A stretch of DNA of 64,000 nucleotides. Origin: an uncultured Bacteroidota bacterium (GTDB lineage: Bacteria; Bacteroidota; Bacteroidia; Chitinophagales; Chitinophagaceae). The notes under the pieces are model-generated. The model ran no database searches and had not been told where the DNA came from. It saw nothing but the letters and a program-made list of their open reading frames with translations. This document shows, piece by piece, positions 27,072 to 36,879 of the stretch. Every line of letters begins with the position of its first letter. Within the stretch, counting starts at the first letter, position 1. Where the stretch lies: NCBI GenBank assembly GCA_903905065.1, contig CAIVEW010000039.1, positions 1 through 64,000 of the forward strand, given 5' to 3'. The position numbers and the translations under genes were made by a program.

Positions 27072-29894
27072 CTACCTTCTCATCATCATCATTCCACCTC
27101 CGGGCGGCGGTGGCGCGCCTGCAGGGGTATGCGAGAAATTCCAGATCAGGCTCAGCATCCCATAGCGCTTGATCGTGTTGTAAGTATTCTCCGTAATGAT
27201 TCCTGCCTGTGCACTGCGATCGTAGCCAATGTTTTGATTAAACAGGTCAAACACAGAAGCACGTATCTCTATATCGCTCTTCTTACGCAGTTTCTTGCCT
27301 ATATAAGCGTTGCACAGCAGCACATCATTATTCTTATAAAACAAAGTGGTTTGCTGGCGCAAGAACCAGTTCACGGTAGCTCCCAGCTCCAGTTTCCAGG
27401 GCAGTTGCACAGAGCCGGTCAGTTCATTGCTGCTCGTCCAGTAGCTGGTGCTGTAAGCGGTTATGCTCGATTTATTGTCATTATACGTCACAGACGGATT
27501 GAACTCCACCGAGAACTTTTTGTCCTTATAGTATTCGAGGTCCAGCGTGAAGGTGTAGGTATTATTGTTACTATGGTTTAGCGAATCATTTATATAGCTG
27601 TTGATGTGATTGATACCCGCATTCACATGTGCGCCTATTTGCAGGTCTATCTTCTTTAGCTTAAAGCCATATCCCAAGAATGCAAAGCCATTGTAGTTGC
27701 CATTTACGTTAACGTATTTGGTAGTGCGGATGCCATTAATATTCGTGACATCGGTACTGATGGCGTCAGTTATCGTATTGAAACTCGCACTGCCAAACAA
27801 GTAACGCTGCGACAAAATTTTGAAGTTGTTGAAACGCAGCGAAAAAGCATTCGTGAACTGCTGTTTAAGATTTTGGTTACCCACAGTTTGATTGGTAGGG
27901 TCAGTATTCTGGTGTTGCGGCGATATCTCATCAATAGTGGGCTGTGTAGTGCTGCCCAGGTAGTTAAACCGAAGATTGGTCTCGCGCCCTACTTTATAGA
28001 CAAACGTTGCCTTAGGGAAATAATTGAGATAGGCATACCTGCGTGCAGGAGTGTCCGGCCGCAGCGCATCATACTGGTAATATTGCGAATTAGATATATC
28101 ACTGCCAAACGAAAAATTAATATCCTTATAAACAAAGCGCGCAGCCAGCCCGCCCATATTCGTCAGTATGTTGTACTTATAATTGGTGCTGTAATAGTTG
28201 TCCAGGCTATCAAACTTTCCACTCTTGCCACTGCTGTCATAAGAATTGTTTGTCGAGTTACTGTTGTTAACGGTCACGCCATAATCCGCTTCCAGGTAGG
28301 CCACTTTAGAGAGGGGTTCTGTATATGTAGCCTTGGCAGCAAACGCAAGTGTCCCTAAATCACTGGTCTTGCGCTGGCTTACGTAGGATGGAATTACACT
28401 GGGTACAGTATCCGTATAAATATTGGTGAAAGATGTCAGGTGTCCATCGCTCTTTGAATCTTTATAGTTCTCCTTAATGTCTACCGATAGCGTTCTGCCT
28501 TTCTTTGCAAATTTCCGCCTCATCAGCAGGTCGGCATTTACGAAATCGGCATTCGCATTACTGGTTACCTTCCTGTTGTTGGTGTTAGACAACAGTGTAT
28601 CTCCAAACAGCGTTGTACTGTTGTACATGGTGGAGATGTCCGTATTTTTTTCACCGGCCGTCATGGTGAGTTTTATCGACGTTAGCGAATCTATCTTCCA
28701 CTCGTACATGGCATCCAGCCCATGACGGTCGCCACGGCTGAATTGATTCTTGTCCTGGTGTATCACACTCTCCCCATCATTCGGCAGCGGGTTTTGCGTC
28801 ACTGTAGTCCCGGTTATCTCTACGTTCTGCATGGCATACCGGTAGTTGGCCGTAACGTGCTGCTTATCATCGTCCCACTTATCAGCAAAGTGCGCACCAC
28901 CGGTCCATATTTTGGGCAATCCCTCCCCGTTGTACTTTCCGTCCCAGCCGGCAAGGTCCTCCGCATTGTTGTTAGATGTTATGGTTACCTGTCCTTCATC
29001 CGTTATTTCTGTTACGCCACTGCCGCTACTGAAGCTGTTATTATCCTGCCAGCCCAGCCCCACCTTGTCTGTGTTAGACATAATACCGAAAACCGAAAAC
29101 TGCTCCTTGGCTTTAAATGCATTGATCATTCCCTGGTCCTGGAAGTAGCCATCAGTGCCGCCTCCCGCATCTATCTTCCCGAAGTACCCTTTCTTTTTGT
29201 CTTCCTTCAATTCCAGGTTTATGGTCTTGGTTCGCTGCCCGTCATCGATCCCCGTGAATTCCGTCTGGTCGCTTTTCTTATCATATACTTGCACCTTGTC
29301 TACAACGGCGGCCTGCATCCCCTGCGTTACCACCTTGGGGTCATCCGAGAAAAACTCTTCACCATCTACCAGTATCTTTTGCACCGTTTCGCCCTGCGCG
29401 GTTATCTGCCCGTTCTTATCTACCTGTATGCCCGGCAATCGCTTCAGCAGGTCTTCTACAGTAGCGCCCTCCTTTACTTTAAAGCTGTCCGCCATGTACT
29501 CCGTAGTGTCTCCCTTTATTTTAATTGCGGCAACCTGCTGTTTCAGCACAAATTCTTTCAGCAGATGTTCCTTTGACACCATGGGTACGGCCCCATAGTT
29601 GGTTACACTTTTCTTTACGTTTATCACATCGGTATAGTCAGCGAAGCTTGGGAACGTCACCACCAGCAGATACTTGCCCTGCGCCGGCACTTTCAGCTCA
29701 AAGCTCCCATCTGCTTTTGTGCGGGTAAACGTCTGTATCACGGAATCCGGCATGCGGATGAGCACAACCGATGCCCGCTGTAAAACAGCGGCATTCAGCG
29801 TATCGTTCACCGTTCCTTTTATAGTATAGGTTTGCCCGAAACTTTGCGATAACACGCATAAGAATAGCAGGCTTGTAATAAAAAAGTATTTCAT
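27072..29894 (-). CDS. Outer-membrane beta-barrel / TonB-dependent receptor-like protein with carboxypeptidase-regulatory-like domain
   Basis: MKYFFITSLLFLCVLSQSFGQTYTIKGTVNDTLNAAVLQRASVVLI...; KEGATVEDLLKRLPGIQVDKNGQITAQGETVQKILVDGEEFFSDDPKV; start moved to the signal-peptide Met. Confidence 0.93.
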   Translation of the reverse strand: MKYFFITSLLFLCVLSQSFGQTYTIKGTVNDTLNAAVLQRASVVLIRMPDSVIQTFTRTKADGSFELKVPAQGKYLLVVTFPSFADYTDVINVKKSVTNYGAVPMVSKEHLLKEFVLKQQVAAIKIKGDTTEYMADSFKVKEGATVEDLLKRLPGIQVDKNGQITAQGETVQKILVDGEEFFSDDPKVVTQGMQAAVVDKVQVYDKKSDQTEFTGIDDGQRTKTINLELKEDKKKGYFGKIDAGGGTDGYFQDQGMINAFKAKEQFSVFGIMSNTDKVGLGWQDNNSFSSGSGVTEITDEGQVTITSNNNAEDLAGWDGKYNGEGLPKIWTGGAHFADKWDDDKQHVTANYRYAMQNVEITGTTVTQNPLPNDGESVIHQDKNQFSRGDRHGLDAMYEWKIDSLTSIKLTMTAGEKNTDISTMYNSTTLFGDTLLSNTNNRKVTSNANADFVNADLLMRRKFAKKGRTLSVDIKENYKDSKSDGHLTSFTNIYTDTVPSVIPSYVSQRKTSDLGTLAFAAKATYTEPLSKVAYLEADYGVTVNNSNSTNNSYDSSGKSGKFDSLDNYYSTNYKYNILTNMGGLAARFVYKDINFSFGSDISNSQYYQYDALRPDTPARRYAYLNYFPKATFVYKVGRETNLRFNYLGSTTQPTIDEISPQHQNTDPTNQTVGNQNLKQQFTNAFSLRFNNFKILSQRYLFGSASFNTITDAISTDVTNINGIRTTKYVNVNGNYNGFAFLGYGFKLKKIDLQIGAHVNAGINHINSYINDSLNHSNNNTYTFTLDLEYYKDKKFSVEFNPSVTYNDNKSSITAYSTSYWTSSNELTGSVQLPWKLELGATVNWFLRQQTTLFYKNNDVLLCNAYIGKKLRKKSDIEIRASVFDLFNQNIGYDRSAQAGIITENTYNTIKRYGMLSLIWNFSHTPAGAPPPPGGGMMMMRR

Positions 29895-30122
29895 AAAATT
29901 GTGTGTGTAAAGGCAGTTTGCCATTCCGGCAAACCAATTGCGCTGTAAAGAAACGAAACTACTGTTAATTAACCCTTAATCGATAAGGGTTAGAAAGAGG
30001 GTTAGAAAGGTCTTTTTAACAGTTTCTTACCAGAACCCAACTAACTGTGACAATAAGAGAAAATAAACTAGCCAAATTATTAAACAAAGCCGAAATTCTT
30101 GACCTAAAAGCTAAATTATCGG

Positions 30123-30146
30123 TTCCCCTTCTGGGGGAGGGGTTTA
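30123..30146 (-). repeat. C/G-rich palindromic repeat, copy 1 (abuts GH3 fusion stop)
   Basis: Minus strand TAAACCCCTCCCCCAGAAGGGGAA. Confidence 0.6.
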
Positions 30147-33100
30147 CGGATTCACCACCGCCTTATAAACCACCGCCCGGTTATGATCCACCGGTACACC
30201 CAGCGCCTCGTAGATATAGTCCTGCGCAGTGGTGCGCACGCCCAGCTTGGTGATCTTGGTATTAGCGCCGGAGGGGAACACCCGGTTAGACAAAAATACG
30301 AAGAGGATACCCGTAGCAGGGTCAGCCCAAACACAAGTGCCCGTAAAGCCCTGGTGGCCAAAAGCAAGGCCGCTGCAACGCTCACCCGCAGGCCCCGCAT
30401 CATCCGGGTCTGGCAGTGGCTTATCAAACCCCAAACCACGGTGACTGATCTTGCTGTTGTATGCGGTAAACATATCCACGGTTGCTGGCTTGAAATATCG
30501 CTTGCTGCCATATACGCCTTTATTCAGCAGCATCTGGAAAATAGCCGCTACATCATGCGCATCTGCAAACAGCCCCGCATGGCCACCCACGCCACCCAGC
30601 ATTGCCGCACCAGGATCGTGCACAAAACCCCACAATGTCTGGGCACGGAAGGTGATCTCTATTTCTGAAGGTACTATCTGTGATGTGTCAAATTTATTGA
30701 GTGGCAGATAGGTAATCCGCTTCAGCCCCATGGGTTTGTAAAACTCCTCGTCTGCATACTTGTCTATCGTTTGCCCTGTTATTTGTTTTACTATCGCAGC
30801 CAGGAAAAAATAATCGAGATCACTGTACACCATCTTGCCGGCATTGTCCAGCGGGCTGGCGTATATCCGCGCCCACATAGTGTCTATGTAGTCGCTGCGC
30901 AGCCATACGTCTTTGGCCACATGAATGTCAAAGGCCGGGCTTTGTGTTTTCCGGTATAGATCGGGTTTCAGTGTGCCATCGCCATCCACGGTCTCCTTAT
31001 AAAAAGGTATCCATCCCTTCAGTCCGGCCTGGTGCAGCAATATGTCTCTGATATGCAAGCCTGCTTTGTTAGTGCCTCTTGCCTGCGGCAGGTAGTCGCC
31101 TATGGTCTTATCGAGGTCCAGCTTGCCCTGCTCATAAAGGCGCATCACCGATATTGTAGTTGCCAGCACCTTGGTGCAGGACGCCATATCATAGAGCATA
31201 TTGGTATCCACAGGGTGCATCTTATCGTAGCGGGTGTAACCAAATGCCTTGTCATAAAATACCTTGCCATTTCGGGCGGCAAGTACCCTGCAGCCCGGGA
31301 ATACGCCATCAGCAATGTTCCTGGCCATAAACATGTCCAGCCGGTCCAGTGCTTTTTGTTCCACTACGCCGGCATCAGACGGATAAAACACTTTCCGCAA
31401 TTCATTGGACGCCTCCTTGGCGATCACCGGTGCTTTCACCGGTGCAGGGCATATACTGAGCCCATTCATACAAGCGGTTACCGGCAGCCTGCCTTTTACT
31501 TTTGTTTTTTTCAGCAGCAGGTTTGCCATTGCCTGCTCGGTAAGCGTATCATCTTCGTAGGCTACTACAACAGATCCGGCCCCGCAAAAGTATTGCATGG
31601 CATAAGCATTACCCATCAGCACCACCAGCACATTGTTCCGGCAACCGGCCTGCTGCAGAAAATTCACAGCCTCATCGCTGAGCCCATAATTATTCCCTGG
31701 CGCAAAGTTCAGGTTGTGAACCGCAATGATGGTTATATCGTATTTAGGCATTCCATCGAGCACTTTCTGTATAGTATCTGCGGAACTGCCCTTGGGCAGC
31801 CATTCTGCTTTCACATTATTAAACTCATCGTTCAGGCGCTCATACAATGGCGTGGAAGTGTTCGCATTCACACCTATATAGCCTATACGCATGTTCTCAT
31901 TTATCTTCTTCAGCGCCAGGTTATCATCCCTCACCACAGTTATCGCAGCCTTCGCAACTTGTCCGCGAATAGTGTCGACATATTTATTCAAATCAGCCGT
32001 GATGTTGGTGGTGTCAATATCTTTCCAGCCCACGTTCAGCCCAACATCATATTTCGCAGCCAGTATTTTCTTCACACTGGTCTCCAGCATAACCATTGGT
32101 ATGATACCGCTGTCTATTGCATTCTTTATTTTTCCGAGTGCGGCCGGTACATCCTGTGAAAACAACAACACATCATTACCCGCCTCAAATGCCCGTAAGT
32201 CGGCATCCCCTGCGGGGAAGTATTTCGTGACACCCTGCATATTCAGTGCATCGGTAAATATCAACCCATTAAAACCAAGCTTGTTTTTCAGCAATCCGGT
32301 AACCGCATTTTTCGATAATGTCGTTGGTACATGTGGCGTAGTATCCAGTGCAGGTACCTCAAGATGGGCTACCATCACGCTCCTCACCCCGGCTGCGATC
32401 AGTTGCTTGAAAGGATATAGTTCGGTACTGTCCAGTTGCTCCACTGTTCTGGGCACAAGGGGCAGGTCTTTGTGCGAATCCACGCTGGTATTACCGTGCC
32501 CGGGAAAATGCTTGGCACAGGCCAGCACACCATTCCGCTGCAGCCCCCGCATAAAAGCTATTCCCAGCTTTGAGACCCACACTTTATCCTCGCCAAAAGA
32601 GCGCGAATTAATAACGGGATTCGCCGCATTATTATTCACATCCACGTCGGGTGCGAAGTCTATATTCACTCCCAGCCGTTTGCATTGCTGCGCGATGGCC
32701 GCCCCTTCCTTATACACGAGGTCAGTATCATGCGTAGCGCCAAGCATCATCTCGCGCGGAAAATTCTTCATGCTGTCCAGCCGCATACCCACGCCCCATT
32801 CTGCATCCATCGACAGTAATAGCGGCACCTGCGCCAAATGCTGGTATTTGTTGGTCTGCATTGCCTGCCGTATCGGCCCGCCCTGCATGAATATCAGTCC
32901 ACCTACCTGGTGATCACTGATCAATTTGGTTACCTGGTCTTCATTATAGTTCTTGCCCCCGGAGTATGCCGCTACCATAAACAACTGCCCTATCCGCTCA
33001 TCCTCTGTTAGCTTGCCGTACACGCTATCCACCCATTGGTTTTTAGCGGCGGTATATTCAGCCAGTTTCGATTTGCCTTTCGGCGTTGCGTAAACATTGA

Positions 33101-33155
33101 TTGCGATAAATAAAAAACAAAGGGCGGTTATGAAAACCATGCGGAGTGAACCCAT
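30144..33155 (-). CDS. Glycoside hydrolase family 3 N-terminal domain fused to serine beta-lactamase-like domain
   Basis: MAVHLEVPALD, KHFPGHGNTSVDSHKDLP, FTDALNMQGVTKYFPAGDADLRAFEAGND (GH3); C-terminal MASCTKVLATTISVMRLYEQGKLDLDKTIGDYLP (beta-lactamase, SxxK). Confidence 0.95.
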   Translation of the reverse strand: MGSLRMVFITALCFLFIAINVYATPKGKSKLAEYTAAKNQWVDSVYGKLTEDERIGQLFMVAAYSGGKNYNEDQVTKLISDHQVGGLIFMQGGPIRQAMQTNKYQHLAQVPLLLSMDAEWGVGMRLDSMKNFPREMMLGATHDTDLVYKEGAAIAQQCKRLGVNIDFAPDVDVNNNAANPVINSRSFGEDKVWVSKLGIAFMRGLQRNGVLACAKHFPGHGNTSVDSHKDLPLVPRTVEQLDSTELYPFKQLIAAGVRSVMVAHLEVPALDTTPHVPTTLSKNAVTGLLKNKLGFNGLIFTDALNMQGVTKYFPAGDADLRAFEAGNDVLLFSQDVPAALGKIKNAIDSGIIPMVMLETSVKKILAAKYDVGLNVGWKDIDTTNITADLNKYVDTIRGQVAKAAITVVRDDNLALKKINENMRIGYIGVNANTSTPLYERLNDEFNNVKAEWLPKGSSADTIQKVLDGMPKYDITIIAVHNLNFAPGNNYGLSDEAVNFLQQAGCRNNVLVVLMGNAYAMQYFCGAGSVVVAYEDDTLTEQAMANLLLKKTKVKGRLPVTACMNGLSICPAPVKAPVIAKEASNELRKVFYPSDAGVVEQKALDRLDMFMARNIADGVFPGCRVLAARNGKVFYDKAFGYTRYDKMHPVDTNMLYDMASCTKVLATTISVMRLYEQGKLDLDKTIGDYLPQARGTNKAGLHIRDILLHQAGLKGWIPFYKETVDGDGTLKPDLYRKTQSPAFDIHVAKDVWLRSDYIDTMWARIYASPLDNAGKMVYSDLDYFFLAAIVKQITGQTIDKYADEEFYKPMGLKRITYLPLNKFDTSQIVPSEIEITFRAQTLWGFVHDPGAAMLGGVGGHAGLFADAHDVAAIFQMLLNKGVYGSKRYFKPATVDMFTAYNSKISHRGLGFDKPLPDPDDAGPAGERCSGLAFGHQGFTGTCVWADPATGILFVFLSNRVFPSGANTKITKLGVRTTAQDYIYEALGVPVDHNRAVVYKAVVNP

Positions 33156-33360
33156 CGAACAAAAATAATCTTATAAATTTCGTTTACAACCCACAGATTT
33201 CAAATTTTCCTTCAAATATTAACAGAATTCAAGGAGTTTATAGCCATGATCGCATGCCAGCGCTTGCCATTTAAAAGCGAGTAACTAATAATCTCGTGCT
33301 CTGAATAAAATTTTTCTTCCGCCTCACAAAACACTAACTTAGTAGCTGAACCGAATATAA

Positions 33361-34521
33361 ATGTCTAAAACAATTTATAATAAGACAGTCATAGAATTCT
33401 TTGCTGGCATTGGCTTAATGCGCGATGGCCTCGAAAAAGCCGGATGGTCTGTTTTGCTTGCAAATGATATAGACATAACAAAGAGAAAATTATACCTCAA
33501 TCATTTTAACGATACGGACACTCACTTTGTTTTGGAAGACATTCACAAATTACAATCGGCAAAAATTCCAACGGCTACTTTAGCTACAGCATCCTTTCCT
33601 TGTACTGACCTGTCATTAGCTGGGCGTAGGGCCGGTTTAAAAGGCAAACATTCATCCGCATTCTGGGGGTTTGTAGATATATTGAAAGGCCTGCAGGACA
33701 GAAAACCTCCATTGATTTTGCTGGAAAATGTTGCTGGATTTATTACTTCTAACAATGGGCAAGATTTTCGGGACGCATTAATTGCGTTAAATGAACAAGG
33801 GTACCTAGTCGATGCATTTATTATTGACGCCTCACATTTTGTTCCACAAAGTCGAGTTCGTCTTTTTATTGTTGGAAAACTAGGCCGTAAGAGGGAAATT
33901 AAAATTAATCGCCATTACAAAGAATCAGAGTTGCGGCCCTCCAGACTATTAAAATTTATTGGTGACAATTCAGATATTCGTTGGGATATTAATCACGATT
34001 TACCAGAGCTACCCGCTTTAGAGCAGTCGCTCGAGAATATCATTGAGAGCATATCTAAAGGATCAGCTCTTTGGTGGAGTAAAGAACGTGTTGATTATCT
34101 TTTAAATCAAACCTTCGATCGTCATTTAATAAAAATGCAGCAACTCGTTCAAGAGAAAACATATTCTTACCTAACTGCTTTTCGTCGGGTTAGGGACAAT
34201 AGGTCAATGGCAGAAATTCGTTTTGATGGAATTGCGGGGTGTCTGCGAACCCCTAAAGGCGGTAGCGCAAGGCAAATACTTTTAAAAGTTGGGAAGGGAG
34301 AAATAAACGTAAGACTATTAACTCCTCGAGAATGTGCTAGACTTATGGGCGCTGATAATTTCAAACTATCGGGAACAGTAAATGAAGCCCTTTTCGGCTT
34401 CGGAGACGCTGTATGCGTACCCGTTGTTTCATGGATTGCCAAAAATTATTTAAACGAAGAGCTCAATAACATTATAAACAAACAAGAACAAACAACCAAA
34501 ATGTATGCAGAGTCTGCCTGA
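33361..34521 (+). CDS. DNA (cytosine-5-)-methyltransferase
   Basis: VIEFFAGIGLMRDGLEKAGW, ATASFPCTDLSLAG, LLENVAGF, PQSRVRLFIVG, RLLTPRECARLMG. Confidence 0.96.
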   Translation: MSKTIYNKTVIEFFAGIGLMRDGLEKAGWSVLLANDIDITKRKLYLNHFNDTDTHFVLEDIHKLQSAKIPTATLATASFPCTDLSLAGRRAGLKGKHSSAFWGFVDILKGLQDRKPPLILLENVAGFITSNNGQDFRDALIALNEQGYLVDAFIIDASHFVPQSRVRLFIVGKLGRKREIKINRHYKESELRPSRLLKFIGDNSDIRWDINHDLPELPALEQSLENIIESISKGSALWWSKERVDYLLNQTFDRHLIKMQQLVQEKTYSYLTAFRRVRDNRSMAEIRFDGIAGCLRTPKGGSARQILLKVGKGEINVRLLTPRECARLMGADNFKLSGTVNEALFGFGDAVCVPVVSWIAKNYLNEELNNIINKQEQTTKMYAESA

Positions 34522-35455
34522 TTCGTTCGTTGAATGGTATAAATCACTGAAAGCCGTTAAGGCTAATAACGGACCTGCCAATGGAAGCATTGCTACTGCA
34601 CTTGTCGTATTAAATCGTTTGATGGGAAATTATGATATAGATTTCAGTGCTCATGTTGCAGAAGGAGGGACGCAAATAAAAGGTGCCAGTGGTAGTGCGG
34701 TCGCAGCGATACTTAGGTCGTTTGGTGAAGAACGACCATTTGCAAAAGAAGGTGGTCGAACAAATAGAGGTGGCCCATCAGAAGTTCGGTCTTTGTTATC
34801 AACCCTGAAAAATTTGCAACTTGAAAAGTATAGTTCTGACAAAAGAAATGGAGTTCTCTACCAAATGCAATTGTTTCTCGTCGACCGTGTAAAGGACTTT
34901 CATAATAGACAAAAAATAAAACTGATTTTTAATCCGTCTTTGACCACCTGGCACATTGTACACAATTTACTCTTACTGGCTGCAGGCGAAGGAAAAGCAG
35001 GTTATATTGCACAACATTTGGTTGGCGCAAAATTGCAATTGCGATTTCCAGACATGAGTATATCTAATGAATCAGCTAGCACAGCTGACCTGCCGACACA
35101 AAGACCGGGTGATTTTCTAATAGGCAATACTGCTTTTCATGTAACTGTCGCACCCATGCATGCAGTTTTTGAAAAATGTCGCCATAACATTTCGCAAGGC
35201 TACAAGCCATTTTTACTGGTACCAGATAATAAATTGATTGGCGCACGACAAAACGCAGAACAAGTAAGCGAACAACAGATAGCAGTGGAATCTATAGAGT
35301 CGTTTGTATCCCAGAATATTGATGAAATAAGTGTTTTCGATAAAAATAATCTTACCAATAGTTTTAGAAATCTGATTTTCATATACAACCAAAGGATTGA
35401 TGAAGTGGAAACCGATAAATCATTAATGATAGAACTTCCTTCTAATTTATTGTAA
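34505..35455 (+). CDS. DUF4928-like protein, candidate restriction endonuclease partner
   Basis: 316 aa; overlaps MTase stop by 17 bp; FLIGNTAFHVTVAPMHAVFEKCRHNISQGYKPFLLVPD; recalled as DUF4928-like, MTase-linked family. Confidence 0.7.
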   Translation: MQSLPDSFVEWYKSLKAVKANNGPANGSIATALVVLNRLMGNYDIDFSAHVAEGGTQIKGASGSAVAAILRSFGEERPFAKEGGRTNRGGPSEVRSLLSTLKNLQLEKYSSDKRNGVLYQMQLFLVDRVKDFHNRQKIKLIFNPSLTTWHIVHNLLLLAAGEGKAGYIAQHLVGAKLQLRFPDMSISNESASTADLPTQRPGDFLIGNTAFHVTVAPMHAVFEKCRHNISQGYKPFLLVPDNKLIGARQNAEQVSEQQIAVESIESFVSQNIDEISVFDKNNLTNSFRNLIFIYNQRIDEVETDKSLMIELPSNLL

Positions 35456-35457
35456 CT

Positions 35458-35850
35458 ATGGCCGACGTCTTCACACGAGTGAAAAGAAGCGATATAATGA
35501 AAAAGGTCAAAAGCAGTGGTAATTTAACTACTGAACAAAATTTGATTGCCATTTTTAAAAGTCGAAACATCAAAGGCTGGAGGCGCAACTACCCGATAAC
35601 TGGCAAGCCTGATTTCGTATTCTTAGATACAAAGATCGCAGTTTTTGCTGATGGTTGTTTTTGGCACGGACATCACTGCCGAAATATTTCGCCAAAACAA
35701 AATGCCGATTATTGGCGGAAAAAGCAACTGCGAAATATTGAAAGAGATCGTCAAATAAATTTACGTTTTCAAAAGCGAGGATGGTCAGTTTTGCGTTTTT
35801 GGGAGTGTAAGATAAAAAATGATCAAATTGATCTGACTCCGCTATATTAA
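35458..35850 (+). CDS. vsr: Very short patch repair (Vsr) endonuclease
   Basis: MADVFTRVKRSDIMKKVKSSGNLTTEQ...GKPDFVFLDTKIAVFADGCFWHGHHC...NADYWRKKQLRNIERDRQ. Confidence 0.95.
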   Translation: MADVFTRVKRSDIMKKVKSSGNLTTEQNLIAIFKSRNIKGWRRNYPITGKPDFVFLDTKIAVFADGCFWHGHHCRNISPKQNADYWRKKQLRNIERDRQINLRFQKRGWSVLRFWECKIKNDQIDLTPLY

Positions 35851-35885
35851 AATTCTTAAAGACGCAGGTCTGAAATACCAATAAT

Positions 35886-36266
35886 ATGAGAAAGATAGAA
35901 ATGGTTGTGGAACGGACAAATACGGGTTACAACGCTTATGCCAGTAAGTATGCTGTATTTACTGTTGGTAATGATTTCCCTGAGCTTAAATCAAATATGC
36001 TGGAAGCGCTGAATCTTTATTTTGAGGATGAAGGCAAAACTATTACAGAAAAAGATATCAAGGTTTCCCTTGATCTGCCGCAATTTTTCGAGTTTTATAA
36101 AGTTATTAATGCGAAAGCGCTGAGCCAACGTATTGGAATGAACCAAAGCCTGTTGGCACAATACATAAAGGGAATTAAGAAGCCATCAGCTATACAAACA
36201 AGGCGCATTCTTAAGGGTGTGCAGCAATTGGGTAAGGAACTGGCCGAGATGCAGTTTTTGCTTTAA
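35886..36266 (+). CDS. HicB-like protein with C-terminal HTH, no HicA seen
   Basis: 126 aa; EMVVERTNTGYNAYASKYAVFTVGNDFPELKSNMLEALNLYFED plus LSQRIGMNQSLLAQYIKGIKKPS HTH. Confidence 0.65.
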   Translation: MRKIEMVVERTNTGYNAYASKYAVFTVGNDFPELKSNMLEALNLYFEDEGKTITEKDIKVSLDLPQFFEFYKVINAKALSQRIGMNQSLLAQYIKGIKKPSAIQTRRILKGVQQLGKELAEMQFLL

Positions 36267-36343
36267 AAATGGCCGAGGATTAATTCCTGACAGGCCCTTT
36301 AGCTCGTGCACTGAAAATCCTGACCAAAACCAGTATCTTAGCG

Positions 36344-36772
36344 GTGCGGAAAATGAAAATTCCCATGAAAAATATACTGGTCGCCTTTTTATCGGTGTTG
36401 TTGCTATCCGGTATCGCTATTAATGCAGATGCCGGTTTTGTAATAACAAAAAAATCTGCCGCTGCAAGCATATCCAGCGCAGCAGCGACCACAGCCGGTC
36501 ACAAAAGGGCCGAGCGCAAAAGGCGTAAGAAATGGGAACAGTCAAATGATAACTCTTACCATCTGCAGCAGGCAAAGATAGCGTTCAGGTTCGCATTGTG
36601 GAGTTTACTTTTTGGCCCCCTTGGAATTCCGGCGATCATACACGGAGTGCGCAGTCTCAGGAAACGAGAGTGGTACTACAAGGATATGGCCATGATGAGC
36701 ATCTTCTTTGGCGCATTGGGAATATTGCTTTTCGCATTTTTGGTTTCCCTGCTGGTGTTTCTGCTCATCTAA
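36344..36772 (+). CDS. Small membrane protein, hypothetical
   Basis: 142 aa; N-terminal signal/TM and two C-terminal hydrophobic segments (FALWSLLFGPLGIPAIIHGVRSL; MSIFFGALGILLFAFLVSLLVFLLI). Confidence 0.6.
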   Translation: MRKMKIPMKNILVAFLSVLLLSGIAINADAGFVITKKSAAASISSAAATTAGHKRAERKRRKKWEQSNDNSYHLQQAKIAFRFALWSLLFGPLGIPAIIHGVRSLRKREWYYKDMAMMSIFFGALGILLFAFLVSLLVFLLI

Positions 36773-36850
36773 AAGCCGGAAATAAACATCTTTCAATCGT
36801 TTGCGATCTATAAAAAAATGATCCGGCAAGAAGACAAAGGTCAGGGATGA

Positions 36851-36879
36851 GTGAAGCACCTTCAGGGGTTTGGGGTTTA
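36851..36879 (-). repeat. C/G-rich palindromic repeat, copy 2 (abuts FNR-like stop)
   Basis: Minus strand TAAACCCCAAACCCCTGAAGGTGCTTCAC. Confidence 0.75.

Noticed and set aside
28722-32913. Long antisense ORFs (28722..29576, 31032..32159, 31891..32913 plus)
   Set aside because: Opposite the TonB-type receptor and the GH3 fusion, both strongly supported; no recognisable domains in the antisense frames
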